From NCBI GenBank assembly GCA_039984955.1, contig JBDWTN010000007.1, forward strand, positions 2,364,501 through 2,428,500: 64,000 bases of DNA, in the 5' to 3' direction. The translations under genes and the position numbers were made by a program. Numbering within the stretch: position 1 is the first letter of the stretch; every line of letters begins with the position of its first letter. Of the stretch, positions 16,154-26,600 are shown one piece after another. The DNA is from Marinobacter alexandrii (GTDB lineage: Bacteria > Bacteroidota > Bacteroidia > Cytophagales > Cyclobacteriaceae). The notes beneath the pieces are model-generated. The model had not been told where the DNA came from. It did no database searches and saw only the letters and a list, made by a program, of their open reading frames with translations.

Positions 16154-18055
16154 ATGAAAAAGCCAGCCTTCTTTTTCACATTTGTTTTACTCTCTATTTC
16201 TGTTTTTTCTCAGAATCAATCAATAGCAGATAGTCTCTATACCGTTATTCAGAAAATAGATGAAGACGATACATCACGTCTTCGATTACTTGTTTGGATC
16301 ACGCAAAATGAAAATGTGCCTGAGAAAAGAAGAGAAATAGCAGAAGAGCTACTAAAGTCTGCTGAAGAGGTTAATAATAAAAAATATATGCATCATGCAT
16401 ATATCCAAATTGGTCAGGTGCATCGTATTCAAGGAAATTTTGATTCTGCAATTGAGGACTTGATGAAGGCTCGGCAATATTCCGAAGAAGCGAATTATCA
16501 CCGAGGCATTATAGCTTCTACTACGGCTCTGGCTGATGCATATTCACTGTTAGGCAATTACGATGCTGCAATTGAGTACTACAGAAAAAGTATTCTAGAG
16601 ATGAATGAAGCAGACAGCTCACTATTGGCAGTGACCCTTCTCAACTTAGGTGATACGTATTATATGACAAAGCAATTTGATTCGGCACTCTACCATTTTG
16701 AGAGCTCCAAATTAATTTATGAACAGATAGGAAATAGTCCATCTGGAATAGCTTATAATCTTGGTAACATAGGACTAGTACAAGCTGAATTAGGTAAAAT
16801 GCAAGAGGCAGAATCTAACATAGCGCTTTCTATTGAAGCTCTGGAAGAGCTCGGAGATCACTATGGAAGTTGTATTTTCCTAGGCTACATGTCAGATATT
16901 TATCTAAATAATGGCTATAAGGATGAGGCAAGAACCTTTGCGGATTCATGTATGCGAATTGGAACACGATTCGGATTGAAAACAGAGATACGAGATAACC
17001 TTCTTAGACTTTCGAACATTGCGGAACAACAAAACGATTATGTATCAGCATATAGATATCATAAAAGATATTTGAATTTAAAGGATAGTATATCAAATGA
17101 CGAAGTTTTTTCAAGAATCAAAGGCCTAGAGAGTGCTTATGAACTATCTCAAAAACAGGCTGAAGTAGATCTTCTCAAAGCGCAAAGAAAGAATCAACAG
17201 TCAGTAATTGTGACAGCCACGGTTGTGGTTTTTGCATTTGCTATTCTTGTCATCGTGATTTTTGTCTATTACAGATCGAAAATCAAAATCAATCGGGTCC
17301 TTAAAAGACAAACAGTTTCGCTGGAGAGACTCAACGAGACAAAAGATAAATTTTTCTCAATTATTTCGCATGACTTAAGAGGACCTGTGAGCTCATTATT
17401 TGGTGTCAGTCAATTGATCCGACATTTTGTGAAAGCGAAGAACACTGACCAACTGCTAGATATGGCCGATCACATGGAAACATCTGTTGAACGTCTCTCA
17501 AACCTACTAGATAACTTGCTTAATTGGGCCCTACAACAACAAGGTCATTTTCCGAATGTCCCGGAGAAAGTGAATGTAACAGAAATGATAGATGAGATCT
17601 TGGAAATGTTCTCAAATATGGCTTCAGGTAAGCTTCTTGAAATGACATCCTCTATTTCTCAACCAATTTATTTGTGGGTAGATCGCAATAGTGTTCATAC
17701 TATATTTAGAAATCTCATCAATAATTCGATCAAGTTTACAGACAAAGAAGGTTATGTGGAAGTAAGCGCTTCAATGGATAAAGCGAGTGCAATTATTTCT
17801 ATAAAAGATAATGGTGTTGGAATACCAAGTGATAAACTTGCAAGCCTTTTTAAGCTCAACGAGAAAAGTTCAACATACGGCACTGCTGGTGAAAAAGGAC
17901 TTGGATTAGGCCTCCAACTTGTTCAGGAGTTTGTTGAAATGAATAATGGTAGAATGGAGGTGGAGAGTAATGGAGAAAAAGGAACAGTTTTTAGTTTAAC
18001 GCTTCCTCTATTTGAAAACCAAACTATTGAAGTAGATTCAAAAGTCCACGTCTAA
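16154..18055 (+). CDS. TPR-containing sensor histidine kinase (HisKA class)
   Basis: 633 residues from the ATG at 16154; the frame also opens at a TTG three codons earlier. Signal peptide, TPR array at ~35-310 (units such as ADAYSLLGNYDAAIEYYRKS), one transmembrane helix at ~350-375, then HisKA with the phospho-acceptor His in KFFSIISHDLRGPVSSLFG. The HATPase has N-box RNLINNSIKFTDKEG, G1 DNGVGIPSDKL and G2 GEKGLGLGLQL. It is 17 bp after ftsY but functionally unrelated to it. Its probable partner is the convergent receiver protein at 18064-18417. Confidence 0.92.
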   Translation: MKKPAFFFTFVLLSISVFSQNQSIADSLYTVIQKIDEDDTSRLRLLVWITQNENVPEKRREIAEELLKSAEEVNNKKYMHHAYIQIGQVHRIQGNFDSAIEDLMKARQYSEEANYHRGIIASTTALADAYSLLGNYDAAIEYYRKSILEMNEADSSLLAVTLLNLGDTYYMTKQFDSALYHFESSKLIYEQIGNSPSGIAYNLGNIGLVQAELGKMQEAESNIALSIEALEELGDHYGSCIFLGYMSDIYLNNGYKDEARTFADSCMRIGTRFGLKTEIRDNLLRLSNIAEQQNDYVSAYRYHKRYLNLKDSISNDEVFSRIKGLESAYELSQKQAEVDLLKAQRKNQQSVIVTATVVVFAFAILVIVIFVYYRSKIKINRVLKRQTVSLERLNETKDKFFSIISHDLRGPVSSLFGVSQLIRHFVKAKNTDQLLDMADHMETSVERLSNLLDNLLNWALQQQGHFPNVPEKVNVTEMIDEILEMFSNMASGKLLEMTSSISQPIYLWVDRNSVHTIFRNLINNSIKFTDKEGYVEVSASMDKASAIISIKDNGVGIPSDKLASLFKLNEKSSTYGTAGEKGLGLGLQLVQEFVEMNNGRMEVESNGEKGTVFSLTLPLFENQTIEVDSKVHV

Positions 18056-18063
18056 TTCAGCTT

Positions 18064-18417
18064 TCACTCACTTAAAACCCTATCTATTGCGGATTTAAGT
18101 TTTTCACTACTGAAATCTACCTTTCTTAGATACTTATCTATTTTTAAGATCTTCTCTTTTGTCGGTTGATTTACATGTGCTGAGATCATTACGATTTTTG
18201 GTTTCTTATCGAGTGTATCTAATGTTTCAAAACCATCTAGGTATGGCATTTCCAGATCAATCAACAAGAGGTCTGGTTTATGCTTCACCACTTGCATTAT
18301 TCCATCAACGGGGTTTTCAAAAGCTCCTAGAAGCTCCATTTCATCATATTCTTCAAAATATGATTTGATCAATTGGAGAAAAAGAGTGTCATCATCAATG
18401 GCAATACAGGTGATCAT
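18064..18417 (-). CDS. Stand-alone receiver-domain response regulator
   Basis: 117 residues, receiver only. The acidic triad is in CIAIDDDTLF, the phospho-Asp in LLLIDLEMPYLDGFE and the Ser in IVMISAHVN. The sequence after the Lys position (YLRKVDFSSEKLKSAIDRVL) fills the last helix and there is no output domain. The DDD start resembles receivers of the LytTR group that have lost the DNA-binding part. It ends 8 bp from the stop of the convergent TPR kinase; probably its phospho-acceptor or a phosphate sink, inferred from proximity. Confidence 0.88.
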   Translation of the reverse strand: MITCIAIDDDTLFLQLIKSYFEEYDEMELLGAFENPVDGIMQVVKHKPDLLLIDLEMPYLDGFETLDTLDKKPKIVMISAHVNQPTKEKILKIDKYLRKVDFSSEKLKSAIDRVLSE

Positions 18418-18459
18418 CTTAGCTGGTTAAATATGAAGACGAATGTAAGAATGATTTTC

Positions 18460-19095
18460 TCAATCAACAACCGGAGATCCTCCAACAATCTGCTTGGATT
18501 GCACTTCTTTCAATGATTCTGGAGTCATACGGAAAGAAAAATTAGCAAAATCCCTGCTGACCTTTACTTCAGAACAAATTCCGTTTGTATAGGTATAGAT
18601 ATTCTCTCCATCTGGTGATTCCATTTCATACTGATGCTCACCTATTTTCGTAAATGCAAGGTAGTCACCAAATTGAGGTGAAAAGACATGTTGTCCATTC
18701 TGAGGCTCTTCAAAATAGACAGTGGCTACTGAATATTCAATGATTTCATGGATGTTTGATCGGGATCCGTTTAAATCCAGCGTATATTTTTCTCCATCGA
18801 ACCAAATGGTTGATTTTTTCTGTGTAGACCCATTCAACATATTGTGAGTGTATTCCTTAATTAGTTTTCCGTATTTATACTCACTTGTAGATTCATAGTC
18901 TATTGTAAAGGAGAATAAAACTTTAAAGATGACTTTACTGTCGATTTCATAATAGACACGATTTTCAGATAAAGATCGCTTCACTGTCATGTCTCCAAGT
19001 TTCTTACTTCCCTTGACTACATCATAGTGCAATGTCTGGCCTGTAGCATATTGGCAAATAATCAAAAGAAATAATATGGTAATGGAACTTCTCAA
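18460..19095 (-). CDS. Exported DUF6134-like protein
   Basis: 211 residues with a signal peptide ending YATGQ. The mature protein is predicted all-beta: LHYDVVKGSKKLGDMTVKR, then alternating hydrophobic strands (YEIDSKVIFKVLFSFTIDYES) and a KKSTIWFDGEKYTLDLNG hairpin. This pattern resembles DUF6134, lipocalin-like beta proteins of Bacteroidota with unknown role; the assignment is from memory of the pattern. Likely periplasmic. Divergent from the hydrolase-OsmC gene, sharing an 80-bp spacer. Confidence 0.7.
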   Translation of the reverse strand: MRSSITILFLLIICQYATGQTLHYDVVKGSKKLGDMTVKRSLSENRVYYEIDSKVIFKVLFSFTIDYESTSEYKYGKLIKEYTHNMLNGSTQKKSTIWFDGEKYTLDLNGSRSNIHEIIEYSVATVYFEEPQNGQHVFSPQFGDYLAFTKIGEHQYEMESPDGENIYTYTNGICSEVKVSRDFANFSFRMTPESLKEVQSKQIVGGSPVVD

Positions 19096-19175
19096 TGCGT
19101 TGAAATCATTAGCTTAATGACAGGAAAAAAATCAATTGGTTTCAACATCCAAGATAAATTAAAAACATTCAACCT

Positions 19176-20384
19176 ATGCGCTTAAAAAAAGTTAGTTTCA
19201 AAAATTCAGATGGACAAGAACTTTCCGGCAGACTCGATTTCCCCTTAATTGGCAGTCCCAAAGCTTACGTATTGTTTGCGCACTGTTTTACGTGTTCGAA
19301 AAACCTTAAATCGGTTGATCATGTAAGTCAGGCTTTTACGCAACAAGGAATGGCGATTCTCCGATTTGATTTTACTGGATTAGGACAGAGTAAAGGAGAC
19401 TTTGCAGACACCAATTTCTCTTCAAACATCTCTGACCTAAAGGATGCTTATCATTTTTTGGAGGAAAACTATGAGGCGCCCCAAATCATGGTTGGCCACT
19501 CTCTTGGTGGGGCGGCAGTATTACATGTCTCAGGTGAATTAGAAAATGTGAAGGCCGTAGCTACTATTGGTGCCCCGTCTACTCCCGATCATGTTGCTCA
19601 TCTTTTGGATAGCGGTCGAAAGGAGCTAGAGGAAAAAGGAGAAGCGACTGTGAATATTGGAGGTCGATCATTCAAAATGAAAAAACAATTTTTAGACGAT
19701 ATTGAAGGAGACCGAGGGGGGGCAATAAAAAACCTGGGGAAATCGCTGCTTATCATTCACTCCCCGCAAGACAGTATAGTAGGTATCGAGAATGCGCAAG
19801 AAATCTACATTGAAGCGCAGCATCCCAAAAGTTTTGTTTCGCTAGATGGAGGTGATCATTTGATGACAAAAGAAGCAGATGCAAAATATGCGGGTATGAT
19901 GATAGCCAATTGGGCGGATAGATACTTAGATAAAAACATCTCCGAAGAAGCTCCAGAAGGAGAAGTGTTGATTCGCTTAGGCGAAAAAGGATATACAACA
20001 GAAGTGATTGCGGGAAAACATCTAATGGTTGCGGATGAACCACCAAGTGTAGGAGGAGATGACAATGGCCCAACTCCGTACGGTTATTTGTTGGCAGGCC
20101 TAGGGGCGTGTACCGCGATGACTTTGAGGATGTATGCGGATTTTAAGAAAATTGATTTAAAAGAAGTGGAAGTGAAACTTACTCATGACAAGATCCACAA
20201 AGTAGACGGTGAAAACAGCGAGAGCAGTACAGGAAAGATTGATCAGATTACTCGAAAAATAAAAGTGACTGGCGATTTAACAGACGAACAACACAAAAGG
20301 CTTATTGAGATCGCAGATAGATGCCCAGTACACAAAACACTTGAAGGAAAGCCGGAAATCATCACAGAAGAGAGTTTTGAATAA
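19176..20384 (+). CDS. Bifunctional alpha/beta hydrolase - OsmC peroxiredoxin fusion
   Basis: 402 residues made of two enzymes. Residues ~1-250 are an alpha/beta hydrolase: the nucleophile elbow is VGHSLGGAAV, the acid Asp probably in HSPQDSIVG, and the His in SLDGGDHLMTK. Residues ~260-400 are an OsmC/Ohr domain with the peroxidatic Cys in LLAGLGACTAMTLRMYA and the resolving Cys in IADRCPVHKTLEG. OsmC proteins reduce organic hydroperoxides with dithiol cofactors; the fusion suggests that a lipid or ester peroxide is hydrolysed and reduced together. No signal peptide, so cytosolic. The fusion is known in several phyla. Confidence 0.9.
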   Translation: MRLKKVSFKNSDGQELSGRLDFPLIGSPKAYVLFAHCFTCSKNLKSVDHVSQAFTQQGMAILRFDFTGLGQSKGDFADTNFSSNISDLKDAYHFLEENYEAPQIMVGHSLGGAAVLHVSGELENVKAVATIGAPSTPDHVAHLLDSGRKELEEKGEATVNIGGRSFKMKKQFLDDIEGDRGGAIKNLGKSLLIIHSPQDSIVGIENAQEIYIEAQHPKSFVSLDGGDHLMTKEADAKYAGMMIANWADRYLDKNISEEAPEGEVLIRLGEKGYTTEVIAGKHLMVADEPPSVGGDDNGPTPYGYLLAGLGACTAMTLRMYADFKKIDLKEVEVKLTHDKIHKVDGENSESSTGKIDQITRKIKVTGDLTDEQHKRLIEIADRCPVHKTLEGKPEIITEESFE

Positions 20385-20434
20385 ATTTTATGGAATGTTA
20401 AACGTAGATGCATCTAAATGATAAAATTAGCATT

Positions 20435-21121
20435 ATGAAAAATTTATTAGTCGCATTTTTATTTATTGTGAGCCTTGGAACGATGGCCCAGACAAAAGAT
20501 AAGGTTCGCTCGATCGAAGTAAAAGGAAGCAGTGAAATTGAAATTACACCGGATGAAATCTTCTTAAGAATTACATTGAAAGAATATAAAAAGGGAGGTA
20601 ATAAGATTGATTTAAACAAATTAGAATCCGAATTGGTAAGATCAGTTAAAAAGTTAGGTGTCCCAGAGCAGAACTTACGTGTTGAAAATATTAACGGATA
20701 TAACTGGAATTGGAGAAAGAAAAAGGCGGACGATTTTTTAGGAAGCAAGAGCTTTATCTTGCAAGTAAGTGATCTAAAAAAGATGAACAACTTGGTTGAC
20801 ATGCTGGATTCGGAAGGATTGAATAATGTGAATGTTCAATCTTATTCTCATAGTGACATTGAGGAGTATAGAAAAAAAGTAAAGGTTGGAGCTATGAAAG
20901 CAGCAAAAGAAAAAGCAACCTACTTACTTGAAAGTGTTGATGCTGAATTGGGCAGTCTTCTTGAAGTACAAGAAATTGACTATGGCTATCAAGCCCCCAT
21001 GATGAGCATGAGATCTAATATGGCTTTGGCAGAATCAGATGTTTCTGGATACCAATCTGAAGTGGAGTTCATGAAGATAAAAGTGAGAGCAGAGATTCGG
21101 GTAGTTTTTGAGATAAAGTGA
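20435..21121 (+). CDS. Periplasmic SIMPL-domain (DUF541) protein
   Basis: 228 residues from the ATG at 20435, which opens the signal peptide MKNLLVAFLFIVSLGTMAQ; an open frame extends 27 bp further upstream without a sensible start. The mature part begins with VRSIEVKGSSEIEITPDEIFLRITLKE, the usual opening of SIMPL/DUF541 proteins (BP26/OMP28 type), and ends in a Lys/Glu-rich strand VRAEIRVVFEIK. Some family members form channel-like multimers; the role here is unknown. Lies 50 bp after the hydrolase-OsmC gene on the same strand. Confidence 0.85.
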   Translation: MKNLLVAFLFIVSLGTMAQTKDKVRSIEVKGSSEIEITPDEIFLRITLKEYKKGGNKIDLNKLESELVRSVKKLGVPEQNLRVENINGYNWNWRKKKADDFLGSKSFILQVSDLKKMNNLVDMLDSEGLNNVNVQSYSHSDIEEYRKKVKVGAMKAAKEKATYLLESVDAELGSLLEVQEIDYGYQAPMMSMRSNMALAESDVSGYQSEVEFMKIKVRAEIRVVFEIK

Positions 21122-21197
21122 TTAAATACTATTGAGGCTATTTAACTAGCTACCAACTAAAAATCCGTATCTTGAAGTTCACCCTGAATTATTCGTC

Positions 21198-22223
21198 ATG
21201 AAAAAACTGATCACACTTTTAATGCTATTCCCACTCTTTTCCAACGCACAGTGGACAGCCGCTTCACGTATGTCTTCTGGAAAAGGTGAAACAATTGTCA
21301 CAAATTTTATAAGAGGATATGTAGAGTTGAACAGTGGAACTCGTAAAGAAGGGGAGATCCAACTAAAGGTTTTGAATGGGGATACAGTAGAAATTCGAAT
21401 AAAGCCAAATGGTGGGAAAAAGGAAAAATATGCGAGAGATCAAGTGGCGAAATTCTACGGAATAATCCTCCTGAAGGATGTGAAGAATGATTTTAAGAAG
21501 CCGTTCAAAAACTTCCATTCGGGGAAGGTTTTTCTGGAAAATGGTGAGGAAAAATCCGGAAAAATAGCAATGAGAGTAAGGGAGGCTGCTGAGCATGACG
21601 GGACTAAAATTTATGGACCCGTAGGAGTAAAATATGCGAATGAGAATGATGAAGTTACTATTCATATGGCTGCCAATAGTCAGATTGTATATGTCATTCA
21701 AACCATCAATGGAACTGATAATCATTACATCAAAGTAGGAAGACAGTTTGTTTCTGTTGGCAATCCGACTGGGAGATTCAGCTATTTCAAGAATCCTAAG
21801 CCAACCCATGTACGAGAAGGGACTACAAACTTCACTAAGACAGCAATCCAAGAAGTGGGTGAGGAGGTAGCAGAAGAAGCGGCTGAAGCTGCCGCAAGGA
21901 GAAGTCTAAAAGAAAGCCAAAAAAGAGGTGACGATTTTGGGGAATCTATTGGTAACGCAACAGTGGCCGCCATGAACACTGCTAAAGAAGTGAATGAGTT
22001 ATTCACTCCAGATGAGGATGGAGCCATCTATTTTGAGGAGTATTACATTGTTGACAATACAAATTTGACTCGAAGTATTGTATACAAAAAAAATGTAGAT
22101 GAAGTGCTTTATTCCTTGCTGGAAGGATGTGGTGTTGATGATCAGATTCCAGATGTCACTAATGGCATCAAAGAACTCACAGAAGTTATGGTTTTCTTGG
22201 AGGAGAGTATTTGCGATCAATGA
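21198..22223 (+). CDS. Exported protein of unknown function
   Basis: 341 residues. Signal peptide MKKLITLLMLFPLFSNAQ. After it come repeated beta-hairpin units of the form GYVELNSGTRKEGEIQLKV and GKVFLENGEEKSGKIAMRV, about 65 residues apart, which look like an internal duplication. A strongly charged Ala/Glu helix (EEVAEEAAEAAARRSLKE) lies at ~220-240, and two cysteines (GCGVDD, SICDQ) are near the C-terminus and may form a disulfide. No family recognised. Convergent with the DUF1835 gene, with no visible terminator in the 63-bp gap. Confidence 0.7.
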   Translation: MKKLITLLMLFPLFSNAQWTAASRMSSGKGETIVTNFIRGYVELNSGTRKEGEIQLKVLNGDTVEIRIKPNGGKKEKYARDQVAKFYGIILLKDVKNDFKKPFKNFHSGKVFLENGEEKSGKIAMRVREAAEHDGTKIYGPVGVKYANENDEVTIHMAANSQIVYVIQTINGTDNHYIKVGRQFVSVGNPTGRFSYFKNPKPTHVREGTTNFTKTAIQEVGEEVAEEAAEAAARRSLKESQKRGDDFGESIGNATVAAMNTAKEVNELFTPDEDGAIYFEEYYIVDNTNLTRSIVYKKNVDEVLYSLLEGCGVDDQIPDVTNGIKELTEVMVFLEESICDQ

Positions 22224-22286
22224 TTATGGATTCTCTTGATTTACGTCACAGAGAAATGAGATGACTATGCTCGGGCAATTGGAGAA

Positions 22287-23033
22287 TTACAATAAACTTG
22301 CGTTTTTGATAATTTCGTCAAAAATCCGTTTGACTTGTGAGTCTCCATATCCATAGATGGGTGCCCTTTTATTAAACTCTTGAAAGATCACTCCAAAATC
22401 TCTGGTAGACTTCTCTTTCATTATGTCGAGGACTAATTGCTCCGGTTGGCCCAGTTTGTCCTCACTCGGAATTCTGTCAAAATGAGCTTCAATAGCTTTC
22501 ATCACAAAGGGAAAATCGGCATGCATTTGTACTCCCAATTTTAGAAGTCTTTCAATGTCATTACCTCTATAGGCAAACCATAGAATTGCAAATTGATTGA
22601 CGTTGATTTTAGTTAAAGTTCTCCTTTCATTAAAGGTGGGTATTAGTTCTCCTTTGTCCAATCCTCCAAATCCATACCTCAATGAATTTTTAGGTATCAC
22701 GAGGGATACTTGAATATTTTTTAGGTAGAGTAAACTGCATACAAACCATAAATTGACCTGACAGAATAGGTCTTCTTCAAACCAAAGGTTTACGTCACCA
22801 TTTTCTAGACCTGCAATTTTCTGAAATTCAGGTGATACATGCTTATGGTAATCACTATGAGCGTAAGTCTGATCAATAAAGCCTGCCCTTAGCTTGAGCA
22901 GCTCTTCCAGTTCTTTAGCTTGAACAGGCCCCTCTACTAAACATTCTCTGGCAATAATGATTTCTCCTGGAAGGTGATCCACAGGAAACTGCTCTTTGAG
23001 CGCATCACCATTGAGAATGTGGTAGGTTTTCAA
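22287..23033 (-). CDS. DUF1835-domain protein
   Basis: 248 residues, cytosolic. It opens MKTYHILNGDALKEQFP and continues EIIIARECLVEGPV, the N-terminal hallmark of DUF1835. The C-terminal half ends in a helical GYGDSQVKRIFDEII segment resembling a DNA/RNA-binding helix pair. No biochemical role is established that I know of. It starts 5 bp after lspA and is the last gene of the RND-ileS-lspA operon. Confidence 0.82.
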   Translation of the reverse strand: MKTYHILNGDALKEQFPVDHLPGEIIIARECLVEGPVQAKELEELLKLRAGFIDQTYAHSDYHKHVSPEFQKIAGLENGDVNLWFEEDLFCQVNLWFVCSLLYLKNIQVSLVIPKNSLRYGFGGLDKGELIPTFNERRTLTKINVNQFAILWFAYRGNDIERLLKLGVQMHADFPFVMKAIEAHFDRIPSEDKLGQPEQLVLDIMKEKSTRDFGVIFQEFNKRAPIYGYGDSQVKRIFDEIIKNASLL

Positions 23034-23038
23034 GATTA

Positions 23039-23668
23039 TTAGTTTTGAGTTTCCAGCTCTTCCGTATTTATTTCTGATTCGTTTTCCTCTTTCTTAAAAT
23101 ATCTTTTTTGGAAGATGATAATAAAGCAAATAGCTGTAAAAATTGATGCATCTGCAATATTAAAGACAGGCCACAGAGCCATGTAGTCTCCTCCTAGTAA
23201 TGGCAACCAACTTGGTAAATAGCCTTCCCAGATATCAATGTAGAACATGTCAATTACTTGCCCATGAAACCAAGGTGTTGGTGCATCAAATGGTGCATTA
23301 TCAAACCAAATTCCATAAAAAATCGAGTCAATGAGGTTGCCAATAGCACCGCCAAGAATCAAAGCAATACAAATGATCAGTCCAGCATTCATCTGCTTTT
23401 TGATCAGACTGTAGAGGTAGTAACCAATAGCGAACATAGCACCGATTCTGAACACAGTAAGGACAAGTTTGCCATATTCAAAATTCAGTTTCATACCAAA
23501 CGCCATACCGGGATTGGTGAGATAATGTAGTTTAAACCAACTACCGAAAATCATAATTTGACCCTTAGTGCCCATGTCCATATTATAGTACACGACCATT
23601 TTTACGATCTGATCCACCAAAATAACTAAGAAGCTTATGAGGAAATATTTCAGTATCTGGTTTTTCAT
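23039..23668 (-). CDS. lspA: Lipoprotein signal peptidase (signal peptidase II)
   Basis: Cleaves prolipoproteins at the lipobox in the inner membrane. 209 residues, four transmembrane segments, with a long Bacteroidota-type extension between segments 3 and 4. The catalytic aspartates are in GAIGNLIDSIFYG and VFNIADASIF. The C-terminal tail is acidic (KKEENESEINTEELE). Its ATG directly abuts the ileS stop, with no base between, indicating coupled translation. In many Bacteroidota a dksA/traR-like gene separates ileS and lspA; here there is none. Confidence 0.95.
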   Translation of the reverse strand: MKNQILKYFLISFLVILVDQIVKMVVYYNMDMGTKGQIMIFGSWFKLHYLTNPGMAFGMKLNFEYGKLVLTVFRIGAMFAIGYYLYSLIKKQMNAGLIICIALILGGAIGNLIDSIFYGIWFDNAPFDAPTPWFHGQVIDMFYIDIWEGYLPSWLPLLGGDYMALWPVFNIADASIFTAICFIIIFQKRYFKKEENESEINTEELETQN

Positions 23669-26600
23669 TTAATTAGCTACTTCTATTTGAACATTTATTT
23701 CAATCCCGTCAATATCGAATTTTTCAGCTCCATTCACTTCTGTTGCTTGAAGAGCAACAGCTTGCGTCTCAGTTTTGATATACTCTGAAAAATCCACGAG
23801 AGCAGTTTTTAGTAGGTCATCCGAAGTGTGATAGCTTATGGCAATTTTATCCTGAACCTCAAGCCCTTTATCTTTTCTTAGATTCTGAATTCTATTCACA
23901 ACATCTCTGCTCAAACCTTCTTTTCTTAAGTCATTAGTAAGCGTAATATCCAAAGCAACAGTCAATGCTCCTTCGGAAGCAACTAGCCAGCCAGGAATAT
24001 CTTGTGATGTAATTTCGACATCATCTAACGAAAGCGTAATTTTTTCACCTTCCACTTCAATCTGATATGATCCCGTACTTTCTAAAATTGAAATGTCTTC
24101 TTTGGCAAACCCATTAATCACGGCAGCTATAGCTTTCATTTTTGGACCGTGAACCTGGCCAAGCTTTCTGAAGTTTGGTTTGATGTTTTTCACCAAAATC
24201 CCAGAAGCATCATCTACATATTCAATTTCTTTTACATTGATCTCTGAAAGAATTAATTCTTCAACAGCCTCAATACTTTCTCTTACCTCGGCTTTTAATA
24301 TCGGTATCAATACCTTTTGAAGTGGCTGACGTACTTTAATTTTTTCCTTCTTTCTGAGTGAATGAACCAATGAAGAAATGCCTTGAGCAAAGTGCATACT
24401 CTCACTCAATGATTGATCAATTACATCTTTTTCTGATTTGGTAAGAATACTTAGATGAACAGATTCGTATTTGAGTGGAGTATCATTTTTGATAGCGGCA
24501 TCTCTAATTCCATCCGTTAAGTTTTTGTATAGCCATTCAGCATAAAAAGGAGCAATTGGACTCATCAATTGAGCTGTAACCATGAGACATTCATATAGTG
24601 TTTCATAGGCAGCTTTTTTATCCTCATTTAGTTCACTTCTCCAGAACCGTTTTCTTGATAATCTAACATACCAGTTAGACACCTGATCATTCACGAAATC
24701 TTGAATAGCCCTTGCAGCCTTGGTAGGCTCATAATCTTCATAATAGGAAGTCACATCTTTAATCAGAATTTGAAGTTCTGATATTATCCACCTGTCAAAT
24801 CGAGGACGATCTGTAATTGGTGTAACGTTCATTTCATCCATCTGGAAATTGTCCAAATTCGCATAGAGTGCAAAAAATGAATACGTATTAGTTAGTGTTC
24901 CAAAGAACTTTCTTTGAACTTCAACAATACCATCCAGGTCAAACTTTAAGTTATCCCAAGGGTTGGCATTTGCAATCATGTACCAGCGTGTTGGATCTGC
25001 TCCATACTGATCTAATGTTTCAAATGGATTGATCGCATTGCCCAGTCGCTTTGACATCTTGTTGCCATTCTTATCTAGCACAAGTCCATTGGCAATTACA
25101 TTCTTATAGGCAACACTATCATTTAGGAGTACCGCTATTGCATGAAGTGTAAAGAACCATCCTCTGGTTTGATCTACTCCTTCGGCAATAAAGTCAGCTG
25201 GGTAGTTTGATTGAAAAGTATCATCGTTTTCGAATGGATAGTGCCATTGAGCATAAGGCATGGCGCCTGAATCAAACCAAACATCTATCAAATCAGATTC
25301 GCGAGTCATTTTTTGGCCTGATTCACTTACCAAGTAAACATCATCTACATAAGGTCGATGAAGATCAAAATCTTCTGGAAGGTCGGCACTCATAAATCCT
25401 GCCTCATGTGCTTTATGAACTTCATTTTGAAGTTCTTCAATGCTACCTATACACTTCATCTCGGTTCGATCCTCTGTAACCCAGATAGGCAGTGGAGTTC
25501 CCCAGAAACGAGATCTACTCAGATTCCAATCGACTAGATTCCCTAGCCAGTTTCCAAAGCGTCCGGTACCTGTAGACTCTGGCTTCCAATTAATAGTTTT
25601 ATTCAGTTCTACTAATCTGTCTTTCAAAGCGGTGGTTTTTACAAACCATGAATCCAATGGATAGTAAAGCACTGGCTTGTCTGTTCTCCAGCAATGCGGG
25701 TAGGAGTGCTCATACTTTTCAACTTTAAAAGCCTTGTTATCCTCTTTTAGTTTAATGGCTATAAGAACATCTGTTGGTTTGAAGTCAGGATCTTTCCTTT
25801 CCTCATCGCTATAATATTCCTCCTTTACAAAGCGTCCTGCAAAATCAGTAACCTCATCAACGAACCTACCTTGCTTGTCAACTAAAGGAACTTCTTGATC
25901 TTTCTCATCTTTTACCATTACAGATGGTACACCAGCCTGCTGTGTAACTCTAAAGTCATCTGCTCCAAACACAGATGCTGTATGAACAACCCCAGTTCCG
26001 TCCTCAGTAGAAACAAAATCGCCTGGGATGATTCTAAAAGCTTTGGCTTCTAACTCTTCATTAGTCACATAAGGCATCAATTGCTCGTAACGAACCTCTA
26101 GAATATCTGACCCTTTGAATTCATTAGTTATTTCAAAAGGGATAAGCTTGTCCCCTTCTTTATAATCAGTTAGCGATACCTCTTTTGCTTTATCTGAAAA
26201 ATACTTACCGACTAAATCTTTCGCTAATACAACCGAAATAGGTTGATGCGAATACTGATTAAAGGTTTTGACTTTGACATACGTGATCTTTTCACCTACA
26301 GCCAAAGCACAGTTTGATGGTAGCGTCCATGGAGTTGTGGTCCATGCAACGATTCTTACATCTTCATTGTCAGAGTCGAAAAGAAAAGAAGATCGATCAT
26401 CTTTTTTAACCTTAAATTGAGCAACAACGGAAGTGTCTTTGACGTCTCTATAAGTGCCTGGTTGGTTTAATTCATGAGAACTCAACCCTGTTCCAGCAGC
26501 AGGAGAGTAAGGTTGTACGGTATACCCCTTATAAAGAAGATCTTTGTCAAAAAGTCTTTTCAGAAGATTCCAAACAGATTCAATGTATTCTTTTTCAAAG

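Noticed and set aside
21180-21200. TCACCCTGAATTATTCG before the 21198 gene as a palindromic repeat copy
   Set aside because: Only one short arm and no matching right arm.
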